A stretch of 64,000 nt of DNA from Sporodiniella umbellata (GCA_025677835.1 JAIXMR010000035.1:1-64000); one strand, 5' to 3'; counted from the first letter of the stretch, positions 1 to 12,302 are shown. A program made the numbers and translations. Notes: generated by a model not told the origin, from the letters alone.

Positions 1-332
1 AGGTAATCTGGTGGCTCTATATGCTGATGATATGAAAGCAAACACCTTTGGTCAACCATCGATGGTTTGGGGTGTTTTACGGTTGGATTTGTAGTTTATT
101 AATATAGGAAAATTGTTATTATTTGTGAGAATATTGGATACAACAGTGAGGGTGAAGTGAGAAACCTATCTAGAGTGGTAGCAAGGCTGGCTATTACAAA
201 TTTCCCAATCTAGCTTATTTTTGGATCGTTTGAATGGTGTGTTTACCAGGTTGAGATTATACCAGTCTAGCGGCTACATATTGGGGTTATAATAGAAAGT
301 ATCTTTACTTTAAATATATTTTATTTTTGCAG

Positions 333-524
333 GCAAACTATAATTATTCTTCTGATAGAAGAACGCCTTTAACGAGGGATTCAAGCAGTCAGCAATTTTT
401 ATGTGAATCGTATAGTATACTACTTAGAAATACGAAAGAGGTTCATAAAACAGTTAAGTACGCAAATGACGAAAAAAAAGTTATGATGCCTAATAATCAA
501 TGGAATCAGCAGTACAACAAATAA
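333..524 (+). CDS. Possible terminal exon of an unidentified gene (5' part off-window or upstream)
   Basis: An open frame of 63 codons follows a good splice acceptor (a T-rich stretch ending in TTTTTGCAG at 332) and ends at TAA 522-524. There is no ATG near its beginning, which fits a last exon better than a whole gene. The encoded C-terminus is rich in N, Q, Y, S and K (ends NNQWNQQYNK), a composition seen in RNA-binding and low-complexity proteins, but no domain is recognisable. The first bases of the window (AG then GTAATC) could be the donor of the preceding exon, which would make an intron of about 330 nt, long for this locus. No function can be assigned; it may also be a chance ORF. Confidence 0.3.
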   Translation, partial: ANYNYSSDRRTPLTRDSSSQQFLCESYSILLRNTKEVHKTVKYANDEKKVMMPNNQWNQQYNK

Positions 525-2893
525 GTAAAATACCCCAATAGTTGACGTAACAGGTGCTTTGGTATCTAGAACCAATTAAACCATTTTCATACTCTACTTA
601 TGCTATATAATATACGATACGCAAACAGTTTTTTTATTAAAATAAAAATTGGAAGAAATGAAGTGATTAAATAAACCAAAAACTGTTACTCAGAGTTTAT
701 GTACTTGAATATTTTTGCCATTCTTTAAACAGTGTTATACTGACAGTAATTAAACAATTAGGTATGAAACAATTATCCGTAGAATGAGTCCATTGGGTAT
801 ACAAACGTTTATATTAGGCAGAGCACTGGAGAAAAAAATAGAAATCTAAGTATCCCCATATGTTAGTATATTATCTCATCAGCGTGTGATTTGCTAGTGT
901 GCTTGCTTGCAGAAAGTAATTGACCAAGCTCTAAACTTTACAATAAAGAAACCGTCAGATGGTAGCCACTCTACCTATAGAGTATTGATGAACTCTTAAA
1001 AGGAATTAAAGAGAAGTTCGAAATATTAAATTATTTCAAAAAACGTACTTGCTTTAAATACCTTTTTATATTTTTATCTTATTATTTATCAATTCGCATC
1101 AATTACTCGGATATCTCCTTTTGTTCATATTTCATCAAAAAACTAGAATGGTATGAAACTCAGTATTAAAGCTAATAAAAACTATATACATAATTCTATC
1201 TTGAATTGGGGTTCTATAAATTTTTGTGGGTTTCATCATTTTTCTATTATCCGTGGTAACAAAAAAGTTCGACACTGATGAACGAACGCAATAACAGTCA
1301 ATGTTAACAGGATTTGCGAAGACAAAAAAATTCATATACACTCATAAATAGAAAAAAAGATGACTTTGGTGTCTAGAATTCAATATACTGCCTTTCGATT
1401 AGTGCGGTTATATTTAATTGACTAAAACCTAGTTTTCGTCTGTGTTCATTTAGTTTTTGTTTTTACAACTTTGCCAATCATTCAACATTGTAATAAAATC
1501 CCAGTTTAATCGTTTTGGAGTCAAAAAAATAGATATCATTTTTAGGTCAATCTAATTTAACTTGTTGTGATGTTTCTCTTGATTCAAAAAGAAAAATCTC
1601 TAGATATAAAGGGACAACTAGTTTTGGCTTTGGGCCGTTGTTTTTTTTTTTTTTTTGGTTACGCATTCACTGTATCAAAACAAAGATCTGCATGACCTCG
1701 GAGTTTGCTTTCTTGGTCTGAGTCTGTTTAATAGAAAAAGCAATGAAGCGTTGTATCGACTGGCTTTCATTTTTTTTTTTTTAGATAACAGTACAAAAGT
1801 AGTTGGTCAAGTTTACATATTGTTTATAGAACAGCATGTAGTGATGAACATAAGTGGGGAACATAGCACTCAAAATTTTGTAATATTCAAATTAAATTAG
1901 GAATACAAAGCTTAAGTTAGTTGTGTTGTGGAAATGAAACAAGAAATTTTTGCTGGTACCAAACTTAAATTTCTGTATTAAAGCAGTATATAATCGATAG
2001 AAACCGTTTCATTCTTTAAGGTCGTTTTGATTGCAAATGTAATTTGGCCAGTTATACTGAAAGCTTATGAAACACTTAACCACCAATATCATTGTATAAG
2101 TCTTGTTATACAATCCGACGTGTTATAGCGTCAAGGTGGTAAACAGAAAGAATATCAAAATTAAAGATATATGGAATGTCTCTCTATGGTTTGCTTGATT
2201 TGCCGAATCTCAAGCATCCTTAGGAAGTCCAATTAAGCTTAGTTTTATGCAAGACTACGCTTGTGTTTTTTCAAAACATTTTCATTTGATCGTTTTTCCT
2301 TTTTTCGATTTTTGAGCTTATTCATGTTTGAAAGGTAGGTTCCGTTGGAGTAGTTGTATGTACACCGATTTTGTAAAAAAAAAAAAAAAAAAAAAAAAGC
2401 AGATAGTTTTGAGTAAAAGTAATTGCCTACAAGTGAAGAGTGATAAATTATGCTTACAGAGTCTCATATCATATAATGCTTAGAAAATACTAGGAGTCAG
2501 CCATTCTCAAGAAGATTGAAAAGAGTTCAGAATATTTTGATGTGACTGTATTTGTTTAGTTTGTACCTGAATTTTTTCCAACAGTACTGCTTGTTATTCT
2601 ACTGTTTTTCTAAAGAAAGTTTTTTTTAGTAGTATGCGGCTATATATCGACTGTTTGTAAAAATTCCTTTTCTCTTTTTACAAAACTCGCTTGACGTAAA
2701 GCTGGACACAAGGATTAACAAATCCTACCTAATTTTAGAGTATTATCAACTCAAGACTTCCATATATAGAAACTTTAGTGTATAATAAATGGCTCTGATT
2801 GGACGATACAAATTTTTATTTCCAAAAGTTACAACCAATTTATATTCTTTCTCAGATTTGCCTTTTTTTTACATACTTTTATTGCGTAAAACA
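525..2893. other. Gene-free stretch
   Basis: No frame in this 2.4 kb stretch has coding character. It is AT-rich with poly-T runs (about 1640-1656 and 1770-1782) and a poly-A run of about 22 near 2377-2398. Short ORFs present (for example 1655-1900) consist of chance reading through T-rich sequence. The last 150 bases, with TATA-like elements, are the probable promoter of the gene starting at 2894. Confidence 0.6.
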
Positions 2894-4277
2894 ATGACAG
2901 ATATTAACCGACACTCTGTACAAAATACAACTTCTTTGACACAACAGCAACCAATGCCTGAGGTTTCAACTTCAAAAGGGATTAGTAGATCAAAAACTGT
3001 GCGCAATCTCAATTCAGCTGGTAACAAAATGAAGGGATTGTTTAAAACAAAAGAAAAATCCAAAAAGACAGACGAGCGACCAGGAATAAAGACGTCCAAA
3101 TCATATGGACCAGGGGACAATATAGCTATACGGGAAGAGTTTCAATTTTGTAAATATTTAGAGAGACCACCACCCCCTTTTTTTATTTCTTTTTTTTTTC
3201 TTTTTTCCTTATTTGCTACTATTGTTACAGTTAGGCCGGACTATACATAATTTCTTTGGTTGCTAAATAGAACTTCTTTTTTTTTTTTTTCTAGTAGAAC
3301 AAATGCCTCCAGTAAAAGAGAATTCTCAGTCTGAAGATGAGCCTCTTCAGCAAGAATTAGACCAACTTAATGAGCTAATTAATCAAAGAACTGCTGAAAT
3401 TCAGCAAGAGAAGGCCAAAAGAGAAAGGTTGCAGGCAGACCTGATTGAGGTGCAAAAGACTTCAAAAGAAAGAGAGATTGAGTATTCAACTATCGAGCAC
3501 AGCTTTTTCGAACATACACGTTCAATTCGAGCCACAGACGATGATTTATCAACTATTCGTGACTCTTTCAAGCTCCTAAAATACTCCATCGCCCGCCTCA
3601 TCATGACGCTCAGCAAAAAAGCTGACAAAGCTAAGGCAGCAGAAAAATTCAGCAAGACTTGGCCTCACTTGGTCATTTTACAGAGCCCAACTAACGAAAT
3701 AGAATCCTCTTTGGTTAACTTGTTATCGGAAAAACTGGTCCACGAACATCTTGTCCAGTCTGTTTTCAATGTCCCCGTCTACCCTGGGCTTAAAGTTAAC
3801 GAGTCATACAACGCTTTACACCACTGGCTTCAGGCACACTCTTCTCAATTTTCTGTCCGTCTACGTCAACAGATGGCAGTTGTTATTGCCAAGAGTAGTA
3901 AGGAGAGTGAGATTCAACAATTAGCTCAAAAAGAGAAGCAAAGGATTGCTACTGCCATATATAACGACTTAGCAGATATCTATCACCCGTTTATAAGAGA
4001 AAACGACAAGGCAGTAGAGGGTGATAAGAGTTATTTTAACAAAATTTGCGACATTGTGGAGAAAAGTCTCAAGTTGACTATCGCTATTCGTGGACAAGAT
4101 GTGGAAATCATTACTGTGCCCATTGAAGAGGGCAAGGCTGTTTTCGATGAAGAGACGATGACTGAAGTAAAAGGCAGATCAAATGGCATTGTTCGCTTTT
4201 CTATCTGCCCTGCATTCGTAGGCGGCGACAGAGAACATGGTTTCCTTGAGAAGGGCAAAGTGGTTGTCACTAACTAA
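2894..4277 (+). CDS. Uncharacterised coiled-coil protein, two exons
   Basis: Exons 2894-3149 and 3295-4277 join in frame (phase 1; donor GTAAAT, acceptor TTTCTAG) to give 412 residues. An in-frame ATG at 2789 is possible, but the residues it adds are hydrophobic and unlike the rest, so 2894 is preferred. The first 85 residues are basic, low-complexity and Ser/Lys-rich (SRSKTVRNLNSAGNKMKG). Residues about 95-190 are strongly heptad-like and charged, a coiled coil. The C-terminal 200 residues look globular and end in a conserved-looking stretch (SICPAFVGGDREHGFLEKGK). I do not recognise a named domain. An AATAAA lies just after the stop, and the gene converges on the Lcb3-like gene with about 100 bp between stop codons. 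The coding quality of exon 2 makes it a real gene; its function is unknown. Confidence 0.8.
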
Positions 4278-4378
4278 TAAATGATTCCCCCCAATAAAAA
4301 GAACACAGCAAAGGCAACGTGTGTTTTGACTGTTTATAGATATATGTTTATTTTTACAAACAGAACGAATTAAGTTGG

Positions 4379-5451
4379 CTATAGGCCTTTTGATATAAAA
4401 TAAAACAAAGCAGGAACGACAAACACAGCAACAAACCCAATTCCAGAATAAACAATCAGTTTTGTAACAATGTCTACATCGTATCTGAGTGGTGCATCCT
4501 CCATCTCAAACAAAGCAGAAGGATCTACAGCCAATCCTTTTTCGCAAGTTTTTCCACGATAGGATAACTTAGACTCTTGCTGTTCTCGCAAGTCAATGGC
4601 TGATTGTATACCAACATGTTCATGATCTTCCATGTTATTAGAGATGTTTTGAAAATCTAGAACTGAAGGAACAGGGTGGATACTCTCTCTACGTAAGCTT
4701 TTGTATGTTCTAGATTATATGCAGTTTAATATATTGTTCTCCTTATCTTGTGTTCTTTTTTTTTTTTATGTATATCCATTGTGAGTGTATGTATAAATTT
4801 TATTTACCTGGCTCCAATTTCAAATTTTCGGTGAGGAAGGTTAAATATGCGATAAATAGGAGGCAAAACATAGTAGCATACTTTTTTGCACGCGATACGC
4901 CATACAAATAAACAGGTAACCCCTAATTTTCTATGATCAGCTAGCTATAGTAAGATGGTTTAGCTTACCTAGTAACAGCTTTACTAAAAGAAAAAGTATG
5001 GTTACAGGGCTCATGTTGCTGGATAAAACAGAAGACAGTAGCCCTATTCGGCAGTAGTCAACTTGATTGCATAGCCAGCTTCCAGGCATGACTCCAATGA
5101 CAACGCCTGTAAAGCAAACACTGATCGGTTATTAGCTAATGCATTAATAAAAAATATGCCTACCTGTCTTCAAAGCAAGGGCACCTTTCCATTGGGTCTG
5201 GGCTTTGTAGAGTGAGAAAAATGCATGGTGATGTATGTGGTCACTTACTGAAGGGATACGAGCATCAAACAAATAGGGATACACAAGAATACTACTGCAT
5301 TTTAGTATACACATCTAATTAAGACTTTACTCACCCCAATATGAATTGCTAATAAACAGTGCATCAAAAGATTCTTTAAAGTGCCATTGGATCCAATAGA
5401 CAATGTATGCCAGTATAGTGCCTCCGATACAGTCTGTTTTCTGTTGGTAAG

Positions 5452-5483
<32 letters not shown>

Positions 5484-5931
5484 TTTTTCTTAGTGCTTCG
5501 ACTCACCTGTTAATGAATGCATTCCACAATATATTCTACCAAACACTACACTAGTGGCATAGAACACGCAGACACAAATCGAAGCAAGCCTGGCAGGCGA
5601 TTCAGGGGTAAATTGTTCACATGCAATTGAAATGAAAAAAAGGGCGACGGAGACTGAATTAGTTGAGTGTGTAGAAGGAAACCCATATTCTAGAGCTACA
5701 TGGGGTGACATTGTAAGTCTATGAACAGGTGGCGAAAGAGGTCTGGGAAGGCACATAAAATCCTGAAAGTATCGGTTATTCTTGTTTTTTTTTTTTCTTT
5801 AGAATAGTAACCACTTGCTTTAAGAAATCCTGACCAAAATACACCAGCAGCTGTTAATAAGCATACACTGTGGTAAATAAAGAGATAAATATCGCTGACT
5901 TCCTTCTTTCAACTCTCTTCTGCCTTTTTGG

Positions 5932-5966
<35 letters not shown>

Positions 5967-6318
5967 CTTTTTTTACGTTACTTTCTTCCAAGTTCTGCAT
6001 TGCCGAACCAAATAAGAATAGGCAAAAAAATCATAAAAAAGGTGTGTGTTCCTAGATTGGCTGTCCATACAAAATAGGCATCAAGTACGTTATTACGAAT
6101 GTGTTTCTAGCAGGTGCTGTTAGATGTTATTCAAAAAACAAGATGTGTTGTTAAGCTACCTGCATAATAGCCAGGAAGGGTGTTTCATAACGAATAATGG
6201 GAAGCAGTTTATTTCTTAAATAAACTCTCCAACTACTGAATGCATTATCATACACATCATCATTGTGTGTTCCCGCATCGATGTCAGCTTTGATTGCCCC
6301 AAATTCTTTTCTTTTCAT
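4379..6318 (-). CDS. LCB3: Dihydrosphingosine / sphingoid-base 1-phosphate phosphatase (Lcb3/Ysr3 type, PAP2 superfamily)
   Basis: Ten exons read on the minus strand: 6318-6160, 6106-5982, 5867-5819, 5762-5507, 5433-5335, 5294-5249, 5202-5164, 5120-4969, 4922-4808, 4709-4379, giving 456 residues. The lipid-phosphate-phosphatase signature is clear: motif 1 KDFMCLPRPLSPP, motif 2 around EYGFPSTHSTNS, and motif 3 GRIYCGMHSLTD with the catalytic His. Several hydrophobic segments alternate with these, and the C-terminus (RYDVDIVTKLIVYSGIG) matches the Lcb3 family tail with a last membrane helix. The family removes phosphate from long-chain-base phosphates in the ER membrane and so controls sphingolipid recycling. 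The intron 5763-5818 has a GC donor. The N-terminus is least certain: an acceptor-like site just before the first ATG could mean one more upstream exon. The intron at 5434-5506 contains a T15A15 palindrome. Confidence 0.92.
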
Positions 6319-8434
6319 AAGCAGCTAGAAAAAAGCAATGTTAAATATTAATTTTTTTTTTTTTTTTTTTTTTGTTTTCTAAAGAAATGGTAAGACTTAA
6401 GAAAAAGACAGCGACCAGTAGAAAATTCAATTTTTTCGAGTTTAGCCACCAAGAAAAAGCATACAACAATCTTTACAGAGAAAAAACAATGTAAACATGC
6501 ATTGTTTTCTCTTATTGGCAAGTCCCTATTACATTGTGTTCATGGAGTAAGTTCTCCCTTGGTAGTTTTGATATAAACATATAAAATGAAAAAGGTGTAG
6601 ACAGACACGTGATCGCGATTGTATTGTCACAATGACTTCACCTTGTTCACTAAAGCCGCTTGGTTTTCAAATTGCCTAGTACAGAGCAAAAAGAAAAAAA
6701 AAAATGATATGCAGCATTCAGAATCTTTTTTTTTTTTTTAGAGAAGTTTGTTGTTAAAATTGTGTATTTTTACGCACAAAAACAAAGAATGTGTAGCTCG
6801 GTTTTTCCCTCGAATATCTTGACATACGAACTCGAGATCCTACAGTTACAAACTTTGAGTTTATTGGTACAAAGTGTTATAGTACTGTCGCAAAAAAAGT
6901 TTTTTTAAGTGACTAATGTTGAAATTGGTCCTGCTTTTTAGATCTCAGTATTCATCTGATATACAGATTGTTTCTTTTCGCTCTTTTTAACAATGCAAGG
7001 TGCTGTGACATATCATTGCTCTCTTTCGCAATCTCTTCTACCTTTTATGAAAAATTCAATTGTCTTTAGAACATGGTTTTTAGTATAGTTTTCGTAAGTT
7101 TTAAAACAAATCAGTATCTGTATGCTTTTTCTTTGTACAGTGATTCTAAATCCACTTGACTTTAGATAAAGTGTTTGCGTTCAACTAAGCCGAAAAGTAT
7201 ATTGAACGTCAATTCAATTAGTATAGTTGATCTGATTGTTTTTTTGGTTTTTTTTGGTTTTTGATTCCGACTACTCAAGTCAGAAGTTTACAATAAACTA
7301 AGAAATCCCAGGTAGACATTCTCAGTTCACAACAAATGCCTTTATTACAAATACTTTTTTTTATTTACACAGACATTGCATCTACTGATACCAAGACGTA
7401 TGAGTACAGTCACTGATTGATTTTGTTGAAAAAACGTCGTAGCGTTTTGACCAAGACAAGTACGTATACAGTCAAAGTATTATGTTTACTCTATAAATTC
7501 AATATGTTAGTCTTTTTTGGTTTTGTTTTTGGTAAATTGTGTTTTTTGTTGCCAACTTCTCAAAACTTTGCTTCAGCGTTTTATCTACATATTAAACACC
7601 TTGACCATAGCAAATATATACATATTTCCGATTTGAACGGATCCATACGTTGGTTTATTTAATTAGATCTATTTCCCTTTTGTTATTTTAAAAAAACATT
7701 GCAAAAGAGGGGTGGAAGACCCTATCTATATAAAAAAATAAAGTCTCCAAGAAAGCAGTAATCAAAGAGCACGCTCTCCGCTTTTTTTTTTTTTTTTTTT
7801 TTGTTGAATGTTGGTTGAAGTGTGTAAAGAATAATGATAACCAGAAAAAAAAAAAAAAAAAGGCAAACGAGTCTTATGTGGTTGTTCTGAACTTGTTAAA
7901 GCAAATTTGACAGGTTTTTATTTTGTTTTCTTTGTGTAGGATGAATAGTAAACACGTAAAGATATTAACCCAAAGTAAATTAAGGTTTGTTATTCTGTAT
8001 GATAAAAGTTACATTAATGACAACAATGTTTGTTTGTTTTTTTTGTTTTTTTTTTTCCATTTTTTATTTTACTAGAAGAAAGGAATCAATTTCGTAATAC
8101 GGGGTTTGTTAGAGTGGTATCTTGTAAATAAAACAAGAGCAGAAAGATATGAGCAGCCTTGCAAAATAATGCAGAGCTGGCAACAAAATTCTGGCAACAT
8201 GTAATGTGGATTTGACTACCCAAAGCCGTCAAAGCGATTGAACTTGTTTTTATTTTATTTTCTTATGTCACCCTGAAAACTCCTTTTTAGCGTAAACAGT
8301 TATGTATGTTTATTTTGAATCATTTTTAGCTTTGTTTTAATTAGAAAAATAAAAAAAGAATCAGTCTAGATATAAATCACTAGATATAAAAAGATCCCCT
8401 TTTTTGTTTCCCCTTTTCTTTTTCTGCAGAGAGA
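6319..8434. other. Gene-free stretch between divergent genes
   Basis: No coding frame of quality was seen. The part nearest 6319 is the upstream region of the Lcb3-like gene and contains a perfect CACGTG E-box at 6606-6611. Poly-T and poly-A runs occur around 6353-6373, 6727-6739, 7783-7802 and 7845-7861. The ORF at 7417-7662 has no recognisable features. Confidence 0.55.
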
Positions 8435-8514
8435 ATGAACCCAATCACAAACCCTGCTACTTGCGAATTATGTGGCGAATGGATGCCTAAACATGCTGTA
8501 AAAAGAGAACATAA

Positions 8515-8567
<53 letters not shown>

Positions 8568-8740
8568 TTTTAATGAATTGGCTTTCATTTTATAACTAGT
8601 CAAAATGTCCCCGTAACGGTGTTCATCCTTCTCAGTGGATGACAGAAAGTGATGAAATTACCGATGCCGACTTACTGCTTTACACACTTTACCAAATACC
8701 CAGCCAATGGGTGGAAAATAAACACTGCTTGTATTTTTAG
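8435..8740 (+). CDS. Very small C2HC zinc-binding-like protein, two exons
   Basis: Exons 8435-8497 and 8600-8740 join at phase 0 (donor GTAAAA, acceptor AACTAG) to give 67 residues. The N-terminal third holds a C-x2-C-x6-H-x3-C pattern (CELCGEWMPKHASKC) that is split exactly by the intron; only the spliced form has the fourth ligand. The rest is acidic and aromatic (TDADLLLYTLYQIPSQW). The CCHC spacing resembles a zinc knuckle or small treble-clef, which usually binds nucleic acid or protein, but I do not recognise the family. The intron contains a (TA)n run followed by about 34 T. The stop lies only 19 bp from the stop of the convergent Rtp1 gene, so the 3' UTRs should overlap. The complementary ligands on either side of the splice are the best evidence that the gene is real. 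Confidence 0.6.
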
Positions 8741-8759
8741 TGATTAAATAACGCTTTAT

Positions 8760-9454
8760 TTAACCGAGTTGAACTTTTTTTTGCTTGAAAATTTCGTTTC
8801 GCATAATTGTATCCAAATCGCTAAGTGCTACTTGGGCTTGATATCTTGTGAGTTCGTCAGGGTCTAGCTCCTCTATATATCTCAAAGTTCTATAAGTGCG
8901 CCTTAGATTCTCAGCAGGGTAAGAGTAAAGCGTTTGCTGAGCCAATCCTCGAAAAAGAGACAATATCAAAACAGTTCCCGCTGCAAAACAGCGATAAGTT
9001 CTCTTTCCGACGCACTTGTATTTATGTTACCTCTTCTGACTTCTGCACTTTTTTCAAAATCTAATATGTTCAACACCCAGTCTATAAGCTCGCTCATCTG
9101 TGAATGTAGCGCTACAGGACAAGTTTCACAAGCTACCCCAAGGATCGATAGGGCAGATACCCGCAGGTGGCTATCTTCGTTCCGTCTAGAGAGAACTGCT
9201 TCCAAAGGCGCTAGTAGTGTATAAACTAGAAAACACTTAGTACGTAGTAGCTTATTCTTACTTTTTTACTGTATTTTCCAAGAGCATCTCCACATCTTTG
9301 AACTGTTTGTAGTAAAGCTTCACCGATCCTTAGTCTATTATCCAATTTTCTTTCGTTGTCACTATATATAGCACCTAGTTTTTGAATAATATCATTTCCG
9401 TACGCATCTGTCATTGCAGATAATCCTTTGACAGCATTCAAATAAATGTAACTA

Positions 9455-9486
<32 letters not shown>

Positions 9487-12252
9487 GATATAAACCCAGT
9501 TTGCAATACATTTGAAGCTACCTGTCTTCATCCTGAACTAATCTTATAAAAACATCCAAAACCTGACTTAGCTCTTCTCTGGAAGAAAATAACGGATCTT
9601 TTGATAAAACCATTTCTTTTAGCATACCCATGCCGTGCGCACGAATGGGTAACAGGTCATCTTGTAAAGACTTCATGGCCTCTTTATATTTCTCTCTAGA
9701 AGCCTCTAGCGAAGGCTGATTTTTCTTTTTTTTTGACATTTTTTGAGCGGAAAGGTACGATGTGATAGCCAATAAGAGTTCCTGAACAGGGTCTTGAATT
9801 AGCTCAATGGGAAGTTTCTCTAACTTTGTAAGCGGTTCCAGACAAGCGGTAAGGAGCTGCACTGACTTTTCATCAAGCTCTTCATTTTCTGTTATTAAAA
9901 AAAAAAAAAAAAAAAAGATTATAGTTACTTTTGTCTTTTCTTTTTCTTACCGTGCATAACAGCCCTCAGCAAGTTGATGGCTAGAATCAGAGATTCGAGC
10001 TCCTCTTCAAACGACGAATCGTCTTCGATAGCATCCCTGTCTTCTTCAGTAACAATACGGGTGAAGTCAGGAAAGCTAGACTCCTTTTTCTTTTCTTTAG
10101 GAGCTAGTTTATCCACATAGTCTTGAACGCCGTTCATAGCAAACGAGATGACTTGGGTAGGCTTTGCAAGTATACTTGTTCCCATTTTATCCAACATGCC
10201 CATAATCAGATGAATGGTCAGTAAAATGCTAAGTCAAAAATATCAGTTTCTATTCCTCTTTTGTTATTTTCTTCTTCCAAACTCACGTTTTTGGATCATC
10301 TTTACTTTTTTGTAAAGAAGAGTATTCGTTTAAAAGAAAAACAAAGAGGTCACCGCATAAATTATTGTTGTTCATTTTCCCCATGAAATCTACAAACACA
10401 TCTGCGTTTAAAGGGAGTTGATTTCCAGCTAGGGGTCGGCGTATTCTAAAGCATTTTGATAAATGTACAATACACTGGCATGTTTTTTTTTTTTTTGTTA
10501 CCTTTTAAATCTCAACTCAACCTGAGCGGTTGGTCCAGGTGCAAAGTACGCTATACGGTCTCCACGTAGATCCACTTTGTCTAATAGCATTCGTTTAAGT
10601 TCACGAATTCCATCTGCAGTAGTCGTGATGCGGAAGTATGTTAATAAGAGATCCAGCGCTGTTTCTCTTAATCCAGATTTGGATTGAACTGTAAACTCGT
10701 ACAGATGATAGAGGCAAGGAACTATGGAAGAAAGACATGTTTGGATTATTTTGGCTGAGGGCTCACCTCCGATCATAAGCTTGTGTACTGTATGAAGCAG
10801 CCCAGTCAATGCATCCTCGCTCAGCACCACACGATCTATCAAATCCTCCTGTTCTTCATACTCTGATTGGTTCCAGGCTGAAGTCAGGGTTCCCACAATA
10901 GGATCTACAATGTATTTTTTTCCGTGATTGGCATCCTGTGCTACGATCCGACCAATTATAAAAGTCACTGCTTGATGTGTGGCAGGTGATGTACTGTCGC
11001 GTTCAAGTAAGGCAAGCAATTGGGGGCAAATAACTGCATAATAATCATCAACAGATGACATTTTTTGGGGCACAGATAAGATTAGCTTGGATATGTTTTC
11101 CAACTGAGTCAGCTGTACTTTATACGACTTGTTTAGTTCTCCACATTTTTTTTTTTTTAAGGGCCTTACATTGATCGACTTGTCCAACCGTAAACTCTAA
11201 TACAAGAGCCACACCCTTTGGTTGAAGCAGAGTACGCGATAAGAACTTGCCACAGATATTCCTAAGCCAATTGGGCACAGGGTGTAATGGTGAGTTGCTT
11301 AAAAGTGACATGAGAGATTCCATCGCTTTCTGTATATCTGAGCGATCAAATAGCCACATAAACATACGTGCACACTTGTCGCGCTTCTCCCTTTCCAACC
11401 CTCCTTGTCTTGAGATAAACTGTCCAGGGCTTATGGGTATCATGTCTTGATTGGGCATAACCTCTGTAGCTGGTACATAGGCAAGCTCTAACAGTGCAGC
11501 ATATATATCAGGTAGATGGCGAGTCATTAGAATAGATGCGATCGTAGTATAGTGTTGAGCATGTGTTGTTTTGGCGCTATTCGCAATCATGTCTACAAGA
11601 GGTGTAACAAGCTCATAAAGTTCGTTTAGCGCTTGTATAGAGATCCGTTTTTGGTCGTTTTCGTCTTCTGCTGTGAATAACTCTATAGAAAAGGATAGTC
11701 TTGCTTGAGTTGTCTACAGACTATTCGATGGGTTTACCTTGGTTCGTATAGCCCGATTTTACTCTCTTTGACAACGGTACACCTACACCAGGTAGAAAAA
11801 AAGAGTAGAGACCCCAAGAAATAACAATTTCAAGCAAGGTGTGCACCAGTCGAAGATCCCGTACACCCAAAAAGTCCTTCTCAATCTCACCTACAATGTA
11901 CAGAATGTCAATGAAAACCACACGACAATGCTTATACCTCTAGAATTAGCGCACAGTGCTAGTAGTTCAGCCTGAATGTGTACTAATAATCTCAGGCAGC
12001 ATTTTGCAAAGCTTGCTTTTGGGGCAAGGTCGTTGATAGGCTTTAACTCAAGTTCTTCAAGTCGCGAAATCAAGGCGTCTTGAATCGATCCTTTTTTTAT
12101 TGTAAGCAAATTGCATTCATCATTGTTTATTTATTAGATTGAGATCTTTAAAAGTTATAAAAGCAAATAAAACCTTCTTTGGGCTCTAGCTTTTGTCCCA
12201 CTAATTGTTGCGCTTGAGCTAAAAGTGTACTCAATCTTTCTTCATTTGACAT
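8760..12252 (-). CDS. RTP1: Rtp1 / TANGO6-like RNA polymerase II assembly factor (HEAT-repeat protein)
   Basis: Eleven exons on the minus strand: 12252-12174, 12090-11938, 11890-11738, 11703-11180, 11127-10502, 10445-10287, 10228-9951, 9888-9522, 9451-9270, 9225-9031, 8980-8760; 978 residues. The C-terminal part carries the two Rtp1 conserved blocks: LPIRAHGMGMLKEMV ... QDEDSYIYLNAVKGLSA ... RLRIGEALLQTVQRCGDAL (Rtp1_C1) and EVRRAGTVLILSLFRGLAQQ ... YIEELDPDELTRYQAQVAL (Rtp1_C2). The remainder is helical and HEAT-like. Yeast Rtp1 helps assemble RNA polymerase II and import it into the nucleus; the animal relative is TANGO6. One junction is uncertain: between 11180 and 11127 the frame can be kept either by a 52-nt intron with a weak GTCGAT donor, or by assuming that an A13 run is one base too long. 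The start MSNEERLSTLL lies in a good context with no upstream coding. Confidence 0.9.
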
Positions 12253-12271
12253 GTTTTCTAATAGAAAAAGC

Positions 12272-12302
<31 letters not shown>

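Noticed and set aside
5870..6055. ORF with a run of Phe, plus strand
   Set aside because: It reads through a T-rich intron of the Lcb3-like gene on the other strand; no gene character.
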